A stretch of 64,000 nucleotides of DNA, from assembly GCA_947498775.1 (NCBI GenBank), contig CANMLL010000011.1, forward strand, positions 166,185 through 230,184, in the 5' to 3' direction. The translations under genes were made by a program, and so were the position numbers. The notes under the pieces are model-generated. The model had not been told where the DNA came from, made no database searches, and saw nothing but the letters and a program-made list of their open reading frames with translations. Origin of the DNA: an uncultured Aquimarina sp. Lineage in GTDB: Bacteria > Bacteroidota > Bacteroidia > Flavobacteriales > Flavobacteriaceae. Below are positions 1 to 8,530 of this stretch, piece after piece. Within the stretch, counting starts at the first letter, position 1. Each line of letters starts with the position of its first letter.

Positions 1-4
1 AGTG

Positions 5-282
5 TTAAGTTCTAAGTTGACTAGTCTTAACTATTTTGGTTAAAATACTTATTATTTGATTTACTTCGTCAAGAAGGTCAGATAAGTCAAAGGATATTAA
101 ATCACTTTCTTTTAATAAACGCAACCAATATCTTGTTTCTCTCGCCTCTTTGAAGCAATTGCCATTTTTGCAATAAAATCTTCTTTTGATTGATCAGCAA
201 AAACATATTCTTTAGCTTCTCTTAAAGCTTTTACCAACTGAATCATTTTTGGTGAAAATCGAAAACTACGTCCTTCAATCAT
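5..282 (-). pseudogene. Broken four-helix-bundle protein (23S rRNA intervening-sequence family)
   Basis: Reading leftward from an ATG at 282, the first frame gives an N-terminal helix and then DFIAKMAIA, followed by out-of-frame sequence. Dropping one base near position 152 restores the family hallmark KEARETRYWLRLLKE and an intact C-terminus ending at a TAA at 5-7. About 18 residues usually found between the first helix and the DFIAK segment (the SGTSIGAN region) are also absent, so the copy carries an internal deletion plus a frameshift. The family is a small pentameric four-helix bundle of unknown role. The gene lies just downstream of serC on the same strand. Confidence 0.8.
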
Positions 283-335
283 GTTTTTAGCATTGAAGTG
301 ATTTTAAACGTATCACTTAAAACGAAACACTTGAA

Positions 336-1400
336 TTATGCTTTTCTTTCTAAATCACTCATTACATCTACTAATGCAGCTACACTTTCTATAGTCATTG
401 CATTATACATACTGGCTCTATAACCACCAACACTTCGGTGCCCATTAACTCCGTTGATTCCTGCTTCTTTACACATGGTATCAAAAGTCTCTTTAAGATC
501 TTCATTTAGTAAGGTAAAAGTAGCATTCATGTTAGAGCGATCTTCTTTTACTGCAAATCCTTTAAATAAAGGGTTCAAATCCACTTCGGAATAAATTAAT
601 TTTCCTTTTTTCTCATTTTGTTCTTCAATGGCAGAAATTCCTCCTAGTTTTTTAAGCCATCTTAGTGTAAGCATTGATGTATACACAGCAAATACAGGTG
701 GTGTATTAAACATACTTCCTTTGCTTATATGCACTTGATAATCCAGCATAGACGGAATTTGTCGTTCTATTTTACCTAGGATATCTTCTTTTACAACAAC
801 CAAAGTGGTTCCAGCGGGGCCCATATTTTTTTGGGCTCCAGCGTAGATGATACTAAATTTAGAAAAGTCTAATTGTCTTGAGAAAATATCGCTACTCATG
901 TCACATACAAGCGGAACATCGGTAACAGGAAAATCTTTTACCTGAGTTCCAAAAATCGTATTGTTACTGGTGTAGTGCATATAATCCAGGTCAGAAGGAA
1001 TACTATACCCTTTTGGGATGTAATTAAAATTAGCGTCCTTAGAAGAAGCAACTTCTACAACATCCCCAAAAAGCTTTGCTTCTTTGATTGCTTTTTCACT
1101 CCAGCTACCAGTATTTACGTATCCTGCTTTGGACTGTAAAAGATTATAGGCTGCCATTAGAAATTGAGTACTTGCTCCGCCTTGTAAAAAAAGCGCTTTA
1201 TATCCTTTTCCTTCTAATCCTAATAATTCAAGAGCCAAGCTTCGGGCTTCTTCCATAACATCAACAAAATCTTTACTACGATGTGAAATTTCAATAATTG
1301 AAAGACCGGAGTCGTTATAATCCAAAATAGCTTGTGATGCTTCTTTAAATACTTCTTGTGGTAAAATACAGGGTCCAGCGCTAAAATTGTGCTTTTTCAT
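336..1400 (-). CDS. serC: Phosphoserine aminotransferase
   Basis: Cytosolic PLP enzyme that transaminates 3-phosphohydroxypyruvate with glutamate to give phosphoserine (serine biosynthesis), and can also act in the PLP (vitamin B6) route. The 354-residue length is normal for SerC. The N-terminus KKHNFSAGPCILP is the classic family start, and the PLP lysine is in AGAQKNMGPAG near residue 190. HRSVGGYRASMYNA near the C-terminus is the substrate phosphate/carboxylate-binding stretch. It is on the same strand as the upstream acyl-CoA reductase gene, with a weak terminator between them, so it may have its own promoter. Confidence 0.97.
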   Translation of the reverse strand: MKKHNFSAGPCILPQEVFKEASQAILDYNDSGLSIIEISHRSKDFVDVMEEARSLALELLGLEGKGYKALFLQGGASTQFLMAAYNLLQSKAGYVNTGSWSEKAIKEAKLFGDVVEVASSKDANFNYIPKGYSIPSDLDYMHYTSNNTIFGTQVKDFPVTDVPLVCDMSSDIFSRQLDFSKFSIIYAGAQKNMGPAGTTLVVVKEDILGKIERQIPSMLDYQVHISKGSMFNTPPVFAVYTSMLTLRWLKKLGGISAIEEQNEKKGKLIYSEVDLNPLFKGFAVKEDRSNMNATFTLLNEDLKETFDTMCKEAGINGVNGHRSVGGYRASMYNAMTIESVAALVDVMSDLERKA

Positions 1401-1463
1401 CAGTAGTTTTTATTGTTATTAATGTTTCCAGTTATCAGGTTATTTTTTATTCCAAAATTGGAA

Positions 1464-1484
1464 GAAAAAAACACCACAAAGGTG
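1464..1484 (-). terminator. Weak rho-independent terminator after the acyl-CoA reductase gene
   Basis: On the minus strand a short CACC/GGTG stem with a 5-nt loop is followed by a run of seven T. The stem has only 4 bp, so read-through into serC is likely. Confidence 0.4.
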
Positions 1485-1526
1485 CTAATAATCTGATACA
1501 AATTCATTATTAAAATGATAAATTAT

Positions 1527-2588
1527 TTAATCAATTTTTGTCAAAAACTCAATAATATCTATCCCATCTGCATAATCTGAAAGTTTTGGGGATTGTGTTT
1601 GCCCAAAATCAACAGTTTCAGATAAAAAGTTATGCGCAACAATACATTGTATTCTTTCTTTATCAGTTTCTAATTTTTCTTTTAGATCAGCTTCTGATCG
1701 ATAGTTTTCATAAAAGACTGTTGCGATAGGAGAAGCATAGCTTTGATCTTCTTTAAGCATTAAAAAACCGTTCTCAAACAGTTTGTAATTACTCATTAGA
1801 TAAACCGCTTTGTTATAGTCGTAGTTATTAGCATATTTTGCGCTATCTATTATTGAGTTGTACGTATAGATAGCTTTAAAAAAAGTATCGAAATTATAGC
1901 CTTCGGGAACAAGTAGTTTAGAAACATTTCTACACCCCAAACCATAATACCTAAAAATGTCCTCGCCTAAAGCATTAAGTTGCTCTGAGGTTTCATTACC
2001 TGTCAGCACTGCAACTGAGTTTCGATTTTTACGTATGATATGCGGAACTTTTCCAAAGTAATATTCAAAATACCTTGACGTATTATCACTTCCGGTTGCT
2101 ATTATAGCATCAAAATGATCAAATTTTTCTGTTGTGAATGTTATATACTCTTTAAAACCGGGTTCGATAGAGATAAGATATGAAGCTAAACATGATAATA
2201 ATTGGTTATCATCTGATGATTGTTTTACCAATATTTTATGTCCTGAAATTAGCACAGAAAGAAAATCGTGAAATCCCACTAATGGAATATTTCCAGCCAT
2301 GATAACCCCAATAGTTTTTGGTTGTGGTTCTTTTAGTGAATAAGGAGATATCCATTGATTAAGATTTTCTTTTGTAAGTGCATTGCTCCATTCTTTTAAT
2401 GAAAAAAGAACATTATCTTGGGTAAACCAACCATTATGGTGGACTGCCAACGTGATTTTCTGTTTCATTTGATCAAAAAAAACGTCAGTAAGAGGAACGG
2501 CATTAACTTTCTCATAACCAGTTGATTTGAATTGCCTAATGAAGTTTCCTAATTCGACAAAAGCGTTAATTCGATTATTTAATACCAT
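1527..2588 (-). CDS. LuxC-like acyl-CoA reductase
   Basis: A 353-residue protein with the architecture of the LuxC/acyl-CoA reductase family (aldehyde-dehydrogenase fold), which reduces activated acyl groups to aldehydes with NAD(P)H. Recognisable segments are TIGVIMAGNIPLVGFHDFL (nucleotide-binding start), ILVKQSSDDNQLL, IIATGSDNTSRYF and GLGCRNVSKLLVPEG, the last with the candidate acyl-carrying Cys. In flavobacteria this gene commonly sits between serC and a ferredoxin gene, as here. No lux genes are present, so light production is not implied. The substrate cannot be deduced. The ferredoxin diverges from it 66 bp away and could be an electron partner (inference). Confidence 0.85.
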   Translation of the reverse strand: MVLNNRINAFVELGNFIRQFKSTGYEKVNAVPLTDVFFDQMKQKITLAVHHNGWFTQDNVLFSLKEWSNALTKENLNQWISPYSLKEPQPKTIGVIMAGNIPLVGFHDFLSVLISGHKILVKQSSDDNQLLSCLASYLISIEPGFKEYITFTTEKFDHFDAIIATGSDNTSRYFEYYFGKVPHIIRKNRNSVAVLTGNETSEQLNALGEDIFRYYGLGCRNVSKLLVPEGYNFDTFFKAIYTYNSIIDSAKYANNYDYNKAVYLMSNYKLFENGFLMLKEDQSYASPIATVFYENYRSEADLKEKLETDKERIQCIVAHNFLSETVDFGQTQSPKLSDYADGIDIIEFLTKID

Positions 2589-2594
2589 TTCTTA

Positions 2595-2626
2595 TTTGTT
2601 TATCACTAGTTTACGAGTTATTTTTG
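2595..2626 (+). promoter_or_regulatory. Bacteroidota-type promoter of the ferredoxin gene
   Basis: TTTG at 2595-2598 and TATTTTTG at 2619-2626 are separated by 20 bp. This matches the -33 TTTG / -7 TAnnTTTG consensus of Bacteroidota. The ferredoxin start codon is 28 bp beyond the -7 element. Confidence 0.6.
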
Positions 2627-2654
2627 TAATGCAAATTTAGAATAAAAAAGAGCT

Positions 2655-3005
2655 ATGGCAATTATAATAACAGATGAATGTATAAACTGTGGTGCTTGTG
2701 AACCAGAATGCCCAAATACCGCAATTTATGAAGGAGCAGATGACTGGAGATATTCTGATGGTACCGACCTGGAAGGAGATGTAGTTTTACCTGGGGGGAA
2801 AGCTGTTAATGCAGAAGAAGCCCAAGAACCGGTAAGTGATGAAATATATTATATTGTACCGGATAAGTGTACAGAGTGTAAAGGGTTTCATGAAGAACCA
2901 CAATGCGCAGCTGTATGTCCTGTAGATTGTTGTGTTCCCGACGAAGATGTAGTGGAGACCGAAGAATTTCTTTTACAGAAACAATCTTTTATGCACAATG
3001 AATAA
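2655..3005 (+). CDS. 2[4Fe-4S] ferredoxin, Allochromatium (Alvin) type
   Basis: A 116-residue electron carrier. The first cluster motif is C9-x2-C12-x2-C15-x3-C19-P. The second is C72-x2-C75-x8-C84-x3-C88-P, and the long x8 gap is the hallmark of Alvin-type ferredoxins with very low potential clusters. A roughly 40-residue acidic linker between the clusters is longer than in the small clostridial proteins. It is cytosolic with no signal peptide, transcribed from its own promoter divergently from the acyl-CoA reductase gene, and followed by a good terminator. Confidence 0.95.
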   Translation: MAIIITDECINCGACEPECPNTAIYEGADDWRYSDGTDLEGDVVLPGGKAVNAEEAQEPVSDEIYYIVPDKCTECKGFHEEPQCAAVCPVDCCVPDEDVVETEEFLLQKQSFMHNE

Positions 3006-3029
3006 CGTTTTTTGTATTAAATAAGTACA

Positions 3030-3056
3030 AAAACCTGTCACTTGACAGGTTTTTTT
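3030..3056 (+). terminator. Rho-independent terminator of the ferredoxin gene
   Basis: AAAACCTGTCA pairs with TGACAGGTTTT across a 2-nt gap and runs into a T tract. The stem includes eight non-A/T-tract pairs, starting 25 bp after the stop codon. Confidence 0.85.
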
Positions 3057-3120
3057 ATGGTCGTTTTTTAAATTTTAGTATTTTCGTTATTAAAACAACC
3101 TCAAATCTAAACATTAAGTT

Positions 3121-3753
3121 ATGAAAAAAATTATCTTTTTTATTTTATTAGCCATACTTTATACTACCTCGTATGCCCAATATAGATGGGAAGTTTCTGC
3201 AGGTGCAACCTTTTCCAAACTAGATTTAGATACACCTGCATTCGAAGGTGGAAGTCGCAAAGCTGGTTTTTTTGTGAATGCGGGATATGGCTATGTAATG
3301 GGAGTTAGAGCAAAGACCAGCATTGTATTTTCATTAGACCTTTTACAAAGAAACAGTGAAATAATAAGTAAGCTTTCGGATCCAGAATCGACACAAGATG
3401 TAAGTTTACTTCAAGTAGGGATTACGCCTAAATTTAGATATTTATTTGGTGCAGGTAAAGATAGATTTCGAGCTTTTATAAACGCCGGACCATCTTTCAG
3501 GATTAATGCAAATGTTGAAATCGATAATGAAGAACTAGACTCTGAAGCTTATGAGAATGTGGTTATAGGTGGTGTATACGGAGCAGGTTTCTCACAGATG
3601 ATAGGGGAAATGTTTGATATTATGGTTGAAGTAGGAGCCATGAATGATTTTGTAGATAACTTCAATGATGAAGTTTTTACCGGAGGAAGTAAATTTTTTG
3701 ATTTCTATGCAAGGGTAGGAATTCGATTTAGAATTTACGATGCAAGGCGTTAA
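3121..3753 (+). CDS. Outer-membrane beta-barrel protein (PorT/OMP_b-brl-like)
   Basis: A 210-residue secreted protein. Residues 1-19 form a signal peptide (MKKIIFFILLAILYTTSYA) with cleavage expected before Q20. The mature part alternates short amphipathic strands with Gly/Asn turns (for example FVNAGYGYVMGVRAKTSIVFSLDLL) and ends in the aromatic strand FYARVGIRFRIYD, as expected for an 8-10-strand barrel of the flavobacterial outer membrane. The substrate or partner is unknown. It has terminators on both sides and so is probably monocistronic. Confidence 0.75.
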   Translation: MKKIIFFILLAILYTTSYAQYRWEVSAGATFSKLDLDTPAFEGGSRKAGFFVNAGYGYVMGVRAKTSIVFSLDLLQRNSEIISKLSDPESTQDVSLLQVGITPKFRYLFGAGKDRFRAFINAGPSFRINANVEIDNEELDSEAYENVVIGGVYGAGFSQMIGEMFDIMVEVGAMNDFVDNFNDEVFTGGSKFFDFYARVGIRFRIYDARR

Positions 3754-3779
3754 AGTGAAATAACATAATTATAATTAAG

Positions 3780-3802
3780 ATCCTGCTTCGGCAGGATTTT
3801 TT
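3780..3802 (+). terminator. Rho-independent terminator with TTCG tetraloop
   Basis: ATCCTGC and GCAGGAT pair around a TTCG tetraloop and are followed by TTTTTT, 26 bp after the barrel-protein stop codon. Confidence 0.9.
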
Positions 3803-3854
3803 GTGCAATTGATTTTAATTTTTTGTAAATTAGTTACTTACAAAAGGGAATAAC

Positions 3855-4724
3855 ATGCCAAATTGGGGGTACATAGCAATTTTAGCCTTTGCAGTATATA
3901 GTATTGTTAGTATTGTGTTATATTATTTACAAGAGTATTTTATATTTAAACCAGAGAAACTGGATAAAGATTTTGAGTTTCATTATAATAATCAGGTTGT
4001 AGAAGAATACAATCTTGAAACTAGAGACGGAGCAATACTTAATGGGCTCCATTTCATGGTCGAAAACCCAAAAGGCGTGGTATTGTACCTTAAAGGAAAC
4101 TCAAAGAGTATTAAAGGTTGGGGAAAGTTTGCCGTCGATTTCACCAGACACGGCTACGATGTGTTTATGCTTGATTATAGAGGGTTTGGTAAGAGCACGG
4201 GTAGAAGATCTTTTAAGGCCCTTAAAAGAGATCTGCAATTTGTATATAACAAAATTAAGGATAAAGTAGATGAAAAATACATCATTTTGTACGGAAGGTC
4301 TATGGGATCAGGTTTTGCTGCAAAATTAGCCTCTATTAATAACCCAAGAATGTTAATCCTCGATGCTCCGTATTATAGTTTAAGTAAAGTGGCAGGAAAA
4401 TTTATTCCTTTTATGCCGGTGTCACTTATCATGCGTTACCCAATCCCTACGTACAAATGGCTTAAGTATGTAAATTGCCCTATTCATATTATTCATGGGA
4501 CCCATGACAAATTAATTCCTTTTAAATCTAGTGTCAAATTATCTAAAATAAGACCTAAGCTTACAAGGTTGTATACCGTTATTGGTGGAGGACATAAAAA
4601 TTTAAATAATTTTGAATCCTATCATAAGATGCTGGGCGAAATCATCAACTCTAAAATGAAACGCTTAAACCTTTCTGACACCAGTATTGGAGTTATACAT
4701 TCTTCAAAAAAGGTAAATGCGTAA
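3855..4724 (+). CDS. Membrane-anchored alpha/beta hydrolase (ABHD13/Bem46-like), first of a tandem pair
   Basis: A 289-residue protein with one N-terminal membrane segment (about residues 5-25), then an alpha/beta-hydrolase domain. The nucleophile elbow is GRSMGSG (S149), the acid is D218 in HGTHDKLIP and the base is H247 in GGGHKNL, so the triad is complete. In this family the oxyanion-loop motif before the first turn is usually HG. Here it reads LYLKGN with K80 in place of His, whereas the downstream paralogue keeps FHGN, so specificity or activity may have changed. Its last codons overlap the next gene by 8 bp. The substrate is unknown; esterase or acyl-hydrolase activity is likely. Confidence 0.82.
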   Translation: MPNWGYIAILAFAVYSIVSIVLYYLQEYFIFKPEKLDKDFEFHYNNQVVEEYNLETRDGAILNGLHFMVENPKGVVLYLKGNSKSIKGWGKFAVDFTRHGYDVFMLDYRGFGKSTGRRSFKALKRDLQFVYNKIKDKVDEKYIILYGRSMGSGFAAKLASINNPRMLILDAPYYSLSKVAGKFIPFMPVSLIMRYPIPTYKWLKYVNCPIHIIHGTHDKLIPFKSSVKLSKIRPKLTRLYTVIGGGHKNLNNFESYHKMLGEIINSKMKRLNLSDTSIGVIHSSKKVNA

Positions 4725-5529
4725 GATTAAAAAAATCCTTAGCTTCGGTGTTTTTGGTATTATCTTCTACAGTATTATTGTGATCATACTCTATTTTTTT
4801 CAAGAAAATATTCTTTTTCAGCCAGAAGAATTATCAGACGATTATACTTTTCAATTTGATCATACTTTTGAGGAGTTTTTCCTGGAAACAAAAGAAGGAG
4901 TATGTCTTAATGCACTTCATTTTACTAATGAAAACCCCAAAGGTGTTATGCTGTACTTTCATGGAAACAGGGGAAGTCTAAGAAGATGGGGAGAGATCGT
5001 GCTTTTCTTTGCCAAAAAACAGTATGATGTAATTGTTATGGATTATCGCGGTTATGGTAAAAGTAGTGGAGAGATCACAGAAAAAAATTTGTACCAGGAT
5101 GCTCAATTATTTTATGAGTATGTTTTAAAGCAGTATCCCGAAGATAAAATAACGGTTTACGGAAGATCAATTGGAACCGGAATAGCAGTTAAGGTAGCCT
5201 CAGAAAATCAACCGTACAATTTGATTTTAGAAACCCCTTATTATAACATTAAAGATATTGTAGAAAGTTGGCTGCCTCATTTTCCTACAAATGCTTTATT
5301 AAGATACAAAATACCTTCGGGTAGTTTTATTCAGAATGTTACCTGTCCCGTAACTGTTTTTCATGGCACAGAGGATGGAGTAGTACCCTATAAAACAGGC
5401 GAACGCTTATTTAAAAGCATCCCCATAAAAAATAAAAAAATGATTACAATCCACGGGGGATCGCATAATGATCTCATCAAATTTAAAAGATACCTTACTG
5501 CAATAGATACGGTACTAAAAAATGATTGA
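4717..5529 (+). CDS. Membrane-anchored alpha/beta hydrolase (ABHD13/Bem46-like), second of the pair
   Basis: A 270-residue paralogue of the preceding gene, translated from an ATG inside its last codons (8-bp overlap), so the two are translationally coupled. It has an N-terminal membrane segment (about residues 8-28), an oxyanion HG at H82, the nucleophile S151 in GRSIGTG, D220 in HGTEDGVVP and H250 in HGGSHND. The two proteins align throughout, sharing for example FQE-IL/F-F-PEEL and the YRGYGKS/YRGFGKS segments. The tandem duplication is clear; the substrate is unknown. The 178 bp after this gene, up to 5707, hold nothing I recognise. Confidence 0.85.
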   Translation: MRKIKKILSFGVFGIIFYSIIVIILYFFQENILFQPEELSDDYTFQFDHTFEEFFLETKEGVCLNALHFTNENPKGVMLYFHGNRGSLRRWGEIVLFFAKKQYDVIVMDYRGYGKSSGEITEKNLYQDAQLFYEYVLKQYPEDKITVYGRSIGTGIAVKVASENQPYNLILETPYYNIKDIVESWLPHFPTNALLRYKIPSGSFIQNVTCPVTVFHGTEDGVVPYKTGERLFKSIPIKNKKMITIHGGSHNDLIKFKRYLTAIDTVLKND

Positions 5530-5707
5530 TAAATTTTTCTAAAGTCATAAACCAAACAAAACTACTACTATCGGTTTCAAGCTAATACATTTGTATTCTG
5601 CCCAAAGTTTGGTGCTAAAAATAACTCTTGAAAAGCTAAAGTAATAAAATACGAAAGTCTTTATCTAAAGGAAAGAGATATCCTCGTATCCCTGGATGGA
5701 GGCATCA

Positions 5708-6073
5708 CTATGAGTTTAGCGCATCTCTATACTCCCTTAGGTCAGAAACATTTGTTTTGTTTTTCACACTTTTAGTAAGAGAAATTAAATATTTAAGGCT
5801 TTCTACAGGATCGATATCGCCAGCAGCTATAGTTGACGACTCTTCCTCTTCATCTACTGGTTCATCGTCGGGTATAGGAATCAGAAAAGAATCATTTTCT
5901 AGAATATGTTCATAAGTGAATCTAAGCACTTTTACTACTAGAGGTATTTGTTCCTGCAAAGCATATTCTCTTAATTGTTTAAGATCTTCTATTAACGAAT
6001 CTGTATTGATACCTTTTTTATCAAGGTCTTCCAGGATTTTATCGATTAGTTTGATGGCCTTTTTATTTTCCAA
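5708..6073 (-). CDS. Conserved acidic hypothetical protein
   Basis: A 121-residue cytosolic protein of no family I recognise. Predicted helices cover residues 1-60 (KAIKLIDKILEDLDKKGI and LIEDLKQLREYALQEQIPLVV). A very acidic linker follows (DDEPVDEEEESS, about residues 68-80), then a second helical block ending in SDLREYRDAL. The coding pattern (charged helices, no signal peptide) is convincing. It stands alone between the hydrolase pair and a gene-poor stretch. Confidence 0.65.
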   Translation of the reverse strand: MENKKAIKLIDKILEDLDKKGINTDSLIEDLKQLREYALQEQIPLVVKVLRFTYEHILENDSFLIPIPDDEPVDEEEESSTIAAGDIDPVESLKYLISLTKSVKNKTNVSDLREYRDALNS

Positions 6074-6574
6074 AGGAGTAAAATTATATAATGAGTTAAT
6101 TAATAATCAATGCAAATTTAATTTTTTCCTGAATTATTGCGTCATCAAATACCATTATTTATTTAAAGAATACTTTTTTTTTCTGTTTACAATTATTTAA
6201 CAATACCCATAGAAATAATACAATCATTTGATTTTCAATATTTTAAACTGACTTACTTGAACAAATACTAGTATTCCTGCTAAAGTTTGAGGTAAAACCG
6301 TAACCGTATATGCCACAATCCTCTTTATCTTTGAAAAGTATTCCAATTACAATTTTTCCCTTACTTTTTTTGTTTTCCCCAACACTTACCTCCTTAATCC
6401 TAAGGAGGTAAGTTCTTCTTACAACTAATGTGTTTTTGAAAGTGATATGCAATAGCACATAGTATACCATTCTTTATTACATAGCACTCCTTACCGATAG
6501 TTGGTTATACGATGTTTTTATTTGCGCAATTGTTCAAAATTATCAAAACTTATCACTACTTTTTTCCAAAATAA
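6074..6574 (-). other. Gene-poor stretch, possible short reading frame at 6243-6470
   Basis: No recognisable gene lies here. A 75-codon frame on the minus strand (6470 down to 6243) has an unremarkable N-terminus and a Gly/Ser/Cys-rich end (GIYGYGFTSNFS). It resembles nothing I know and spans a perfect palindrome, so I do not call it as a gene. The only clear structure is the inverted repeat at 6384-6413. Confidence 0.3.
6384..6413. repeat. Perfect 13-bp inverted repeat
   Basis: ACTTACCTCCTTA at 6384-6396 is the exact reverse complement of TAAGGAGGTAAGT at 6401-6413, with a 4-nt ATCC loop. One arm contains AAGGAGG, a perfect anti-16S-type sequence, which the hairpin would sequester in RNA. 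No start codon of a recognisable gene follows at the right distance. Confidence 0.6.
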
Positions 6575-6612
6575 AATAAGACGGCTCAGATGATCATCTG
6601 AGCCGTCTTATT
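6575..6612 (-). terminator. 38-bp perfect palindrome, terminator of the alpha-amylase gene
   Basis: AATAAGACGGCTCAGATG reads into its own reverse complement through a central TGATCA with no mismatch. It begins 28 bp beyond the alpha-amylase stop codon and is followed on the minus strand by a T-rich stretch. Confidence 0.8.
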
Positions 6613-6639
6613 CTAAAAGATATTACTATAATACGCCAA

Positions 6640-8346
6640 TTATTTTTTGGGTGCCAGTAAGGCAATCTCATAATCTGAATTGAAACTTATTTCATCCTTT
6701 ACAACTACCGTTTCTAAACCAGAGTAATGATCTACCAAAACAGTTCCTTCAGGAAAAACTGAATTTACTTTTAACGTTTTTTGTCCTTTTTGCAGATCCA
6801 ATCCAACGATTACACTATCAAAATAATCACCCTTTTGATAAGCTCTAGAGAAAACGTATGGCGAATTTGATATCATGTTATGATTTCCGGCTCCAACCGA
6901 TGGGTGATGCGCTCTAAATTTACCTAGTTTTTGCCAATGACTTAGTAAAGCCTTTGTGTCTTCTTTTTGTATATCCTCCCAATTCATATTGGATCTTAAT
7001 GTTGCATCTCCTTCTGTACCTTCTACGATCAAAGACCTGGCTGTTTCATCCCCATAGTATATTTGTGAAATACCCGGAGTCAGCAAAAGTTTGGTCGCAG
7101 ACTCGTATGTTTTGCTACGATCTTTGTCAAAAGGATCTCCATCATCATGCGAACTTATATAATTCATTATACTTTTTCCTTTGAGACTGGTATTCAATAT
7201 CCTACTGTACTTACTAAACAGTTTTTCATAATCGTTTTGTGCAGCATCATACTTGAATTGAAAATTAATAAGATTGTCAAATCCATTTGCATAATAATCA
7301 ACTTTTCGGTCTCCGAAATCATAAAAGCGTTTTCCATTAATTCCATAGCCATATAATTCTCCAAGAATATAAAATTCATTGTCATCAAGAACCTTATCAG
7401 TATTTTTTGATTTCCACTCGGCAAATGCAAGTTTTCCTTGCTCTGCCAGTATGCTCCATGCGCCTTCTTCGACATGCTTTACAGTGTCTACGCGATATCC
7501 ATCGATACCTAATTCTCTAACATAATCTGTGAGCCACTTAATAACATAATTTTTTGGGGATCTTTTTAATCCTGTCTTAGTAAAGAAAATGTCTAGTTCT
7601 GCCAATTCGATATCTAACCTACCTTCGGCTTTCCATTTATCCAAAAGGACTTTAGGCAGCTCGACCTCGTCTTCACTCTCGGTTTTAACGTCAGGCAGGT
7701 TTTTTACCAAGGTACAGGTAACGGCACTTTCATAATCTTTATAGGTACACTGTGGTGCGGTACGCACCCAGGTATCAGGCCACACAGGATCTTTTTCTGT
7801 TACGGGACCAGTATGATTTAAGACAACATCCATAAGAATACGTATGCCTTTTTTATGGGCAACTTCTACTAACTGTTTAAGATCTTTGTAGGTCCCGAAA
7901 TTTGGATCAATTTTTGTCCAATCTTTGGCCCAGTAGCCATGAAAAGCATAAGTGTTTCCGGTTCCTTCATCTACACTTTCATGAATTTGTTCTACAACAG
8001 GATTAAACCAAATTGCATTGATTCCTAATTGGGTAAAGTAACCATCTTCAATTTTTTGAATAATACCTTTGATATCACCTCCTTCAAAACCTCTTAACTT
8101 TCCTGTTTTTTTTGTACGATCCAAAACTTCATCATTGGTTGCGTCACCATTGTTAAACCTGTCTGCAAGCAGGAAGTATACATTTGTTGCCTCCCATATA
8201 AAAGGTTGGTCTTCAGAAAAGGTAGTTTGCTTCGAATTACTTTTGTCAATTCCTATACTGGTTTCTTCATCGTTTTTTGAATTACTTTTACACCCTAGAA
8301 TTGTGCATAAAAGTAGTGTGGTAATGATTTTTATAAAATTCTTCAT
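6640..8346 (-). CDS. GH13 alpha-amylase lipoprotein (SusG-like)
   Basis: A 568-residue surface or periplasmic alpha-amylase family enzyme. The signal peptide ends in the lipobox TILGC with C19 lipidated, followed by a Ser/Asn/Lys linker. All GH13 regions are present: DVVLNH (173-178), GYRVDTVKH with the nucleophile D287, GELYG with the acid/base E330, and SSHDDGD with the transition-state D401. YFLLADRFNNGD near residue 57 is typical of maltodextrin-active enzymes. Together with the pullulanase at 42.9 kb and the GH31 enzyme at 58.5 kb it suggests alpha-glucan use, though the three are not in one operon. It has its own terminator. Confidence 0.93.
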   Translation of the reverse strand: MKNFIKIITTLLLCTILGCKSNSKNDEETSIGIDKSNSKQTTFSEDQPFIWEATNVYFLLADRFNNGDATNDEVLDRTKKTGKLRGFEGGDIKGIIQKIEDGYFTQLGINAIWFNPVVEQIHESVDEGTGNTYAFHGYWAKDWTKIDPNFGTYKDLKQLVEVAHKKGIRILMDVVLNHTGPVTEKDPVWPDTWVRTAPQCTYKDYESAVTCTLVKNLPDVKTESEDEVELPKVLLDKWKAEGRLDIELAELDIFFTKTGLKRSPKNYVIKWLTDYVRELGIDGYRVDTVKHVEEGAWSILAEQGKLAFAEWKSKNTDKVLDDNEFYILGELYGYGINGKRFYDFGDRKVDYYANGFDNLINFQFKYDAAQNDYEKLFSKYSRILNTSLKGKSIMNYISSHDDGDPFDKDRSKTYESATKLLLTPGISQIYYGDETARSLIVEGTEGDATLRSNMNWEDIQKEDTKALLSHWQKLGKFRAHHPSVGAGNHNMISNSPYVFSRAYQKGDYFDSVIVGLDLQKGQKTLKVNSVFPEGTVLVDHYSGLETVVVKDEISFNSDYEIALLAPKK

Positions 8347-8530
8347 AAGTATTTGGTGGTTTAAAAAATGCTAATCTATAAAAAGTAGCGCAAAAATTGC
8401 AAAAAGCAGAATTGCGAAATTCGTAAAAAGTGATACGCGCAGCATATAGTAAGTGCAAAGAATTGAAAGAATTAATTTTTATTTTTTTTTCAATGAAAAT
8501 ACTGTTCCTTTGAATTCAAAATTATCTTCA

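Noticed and set aside
1527..2588. A luminescence (lux) operon suggested by the LuxC-like gene
   Set aside because: No luxA, luxB, luxD or luxE is near; the serC/ferredoxin neighbourhood is the ordinary one in flavobacteria.
6243..6470. A 75-codon minus-strand frame in the gene-poor stretch
   Set aside because: No signal, no familiar motif, and it spans a perfect hairpin; composition is not convincingly coding.
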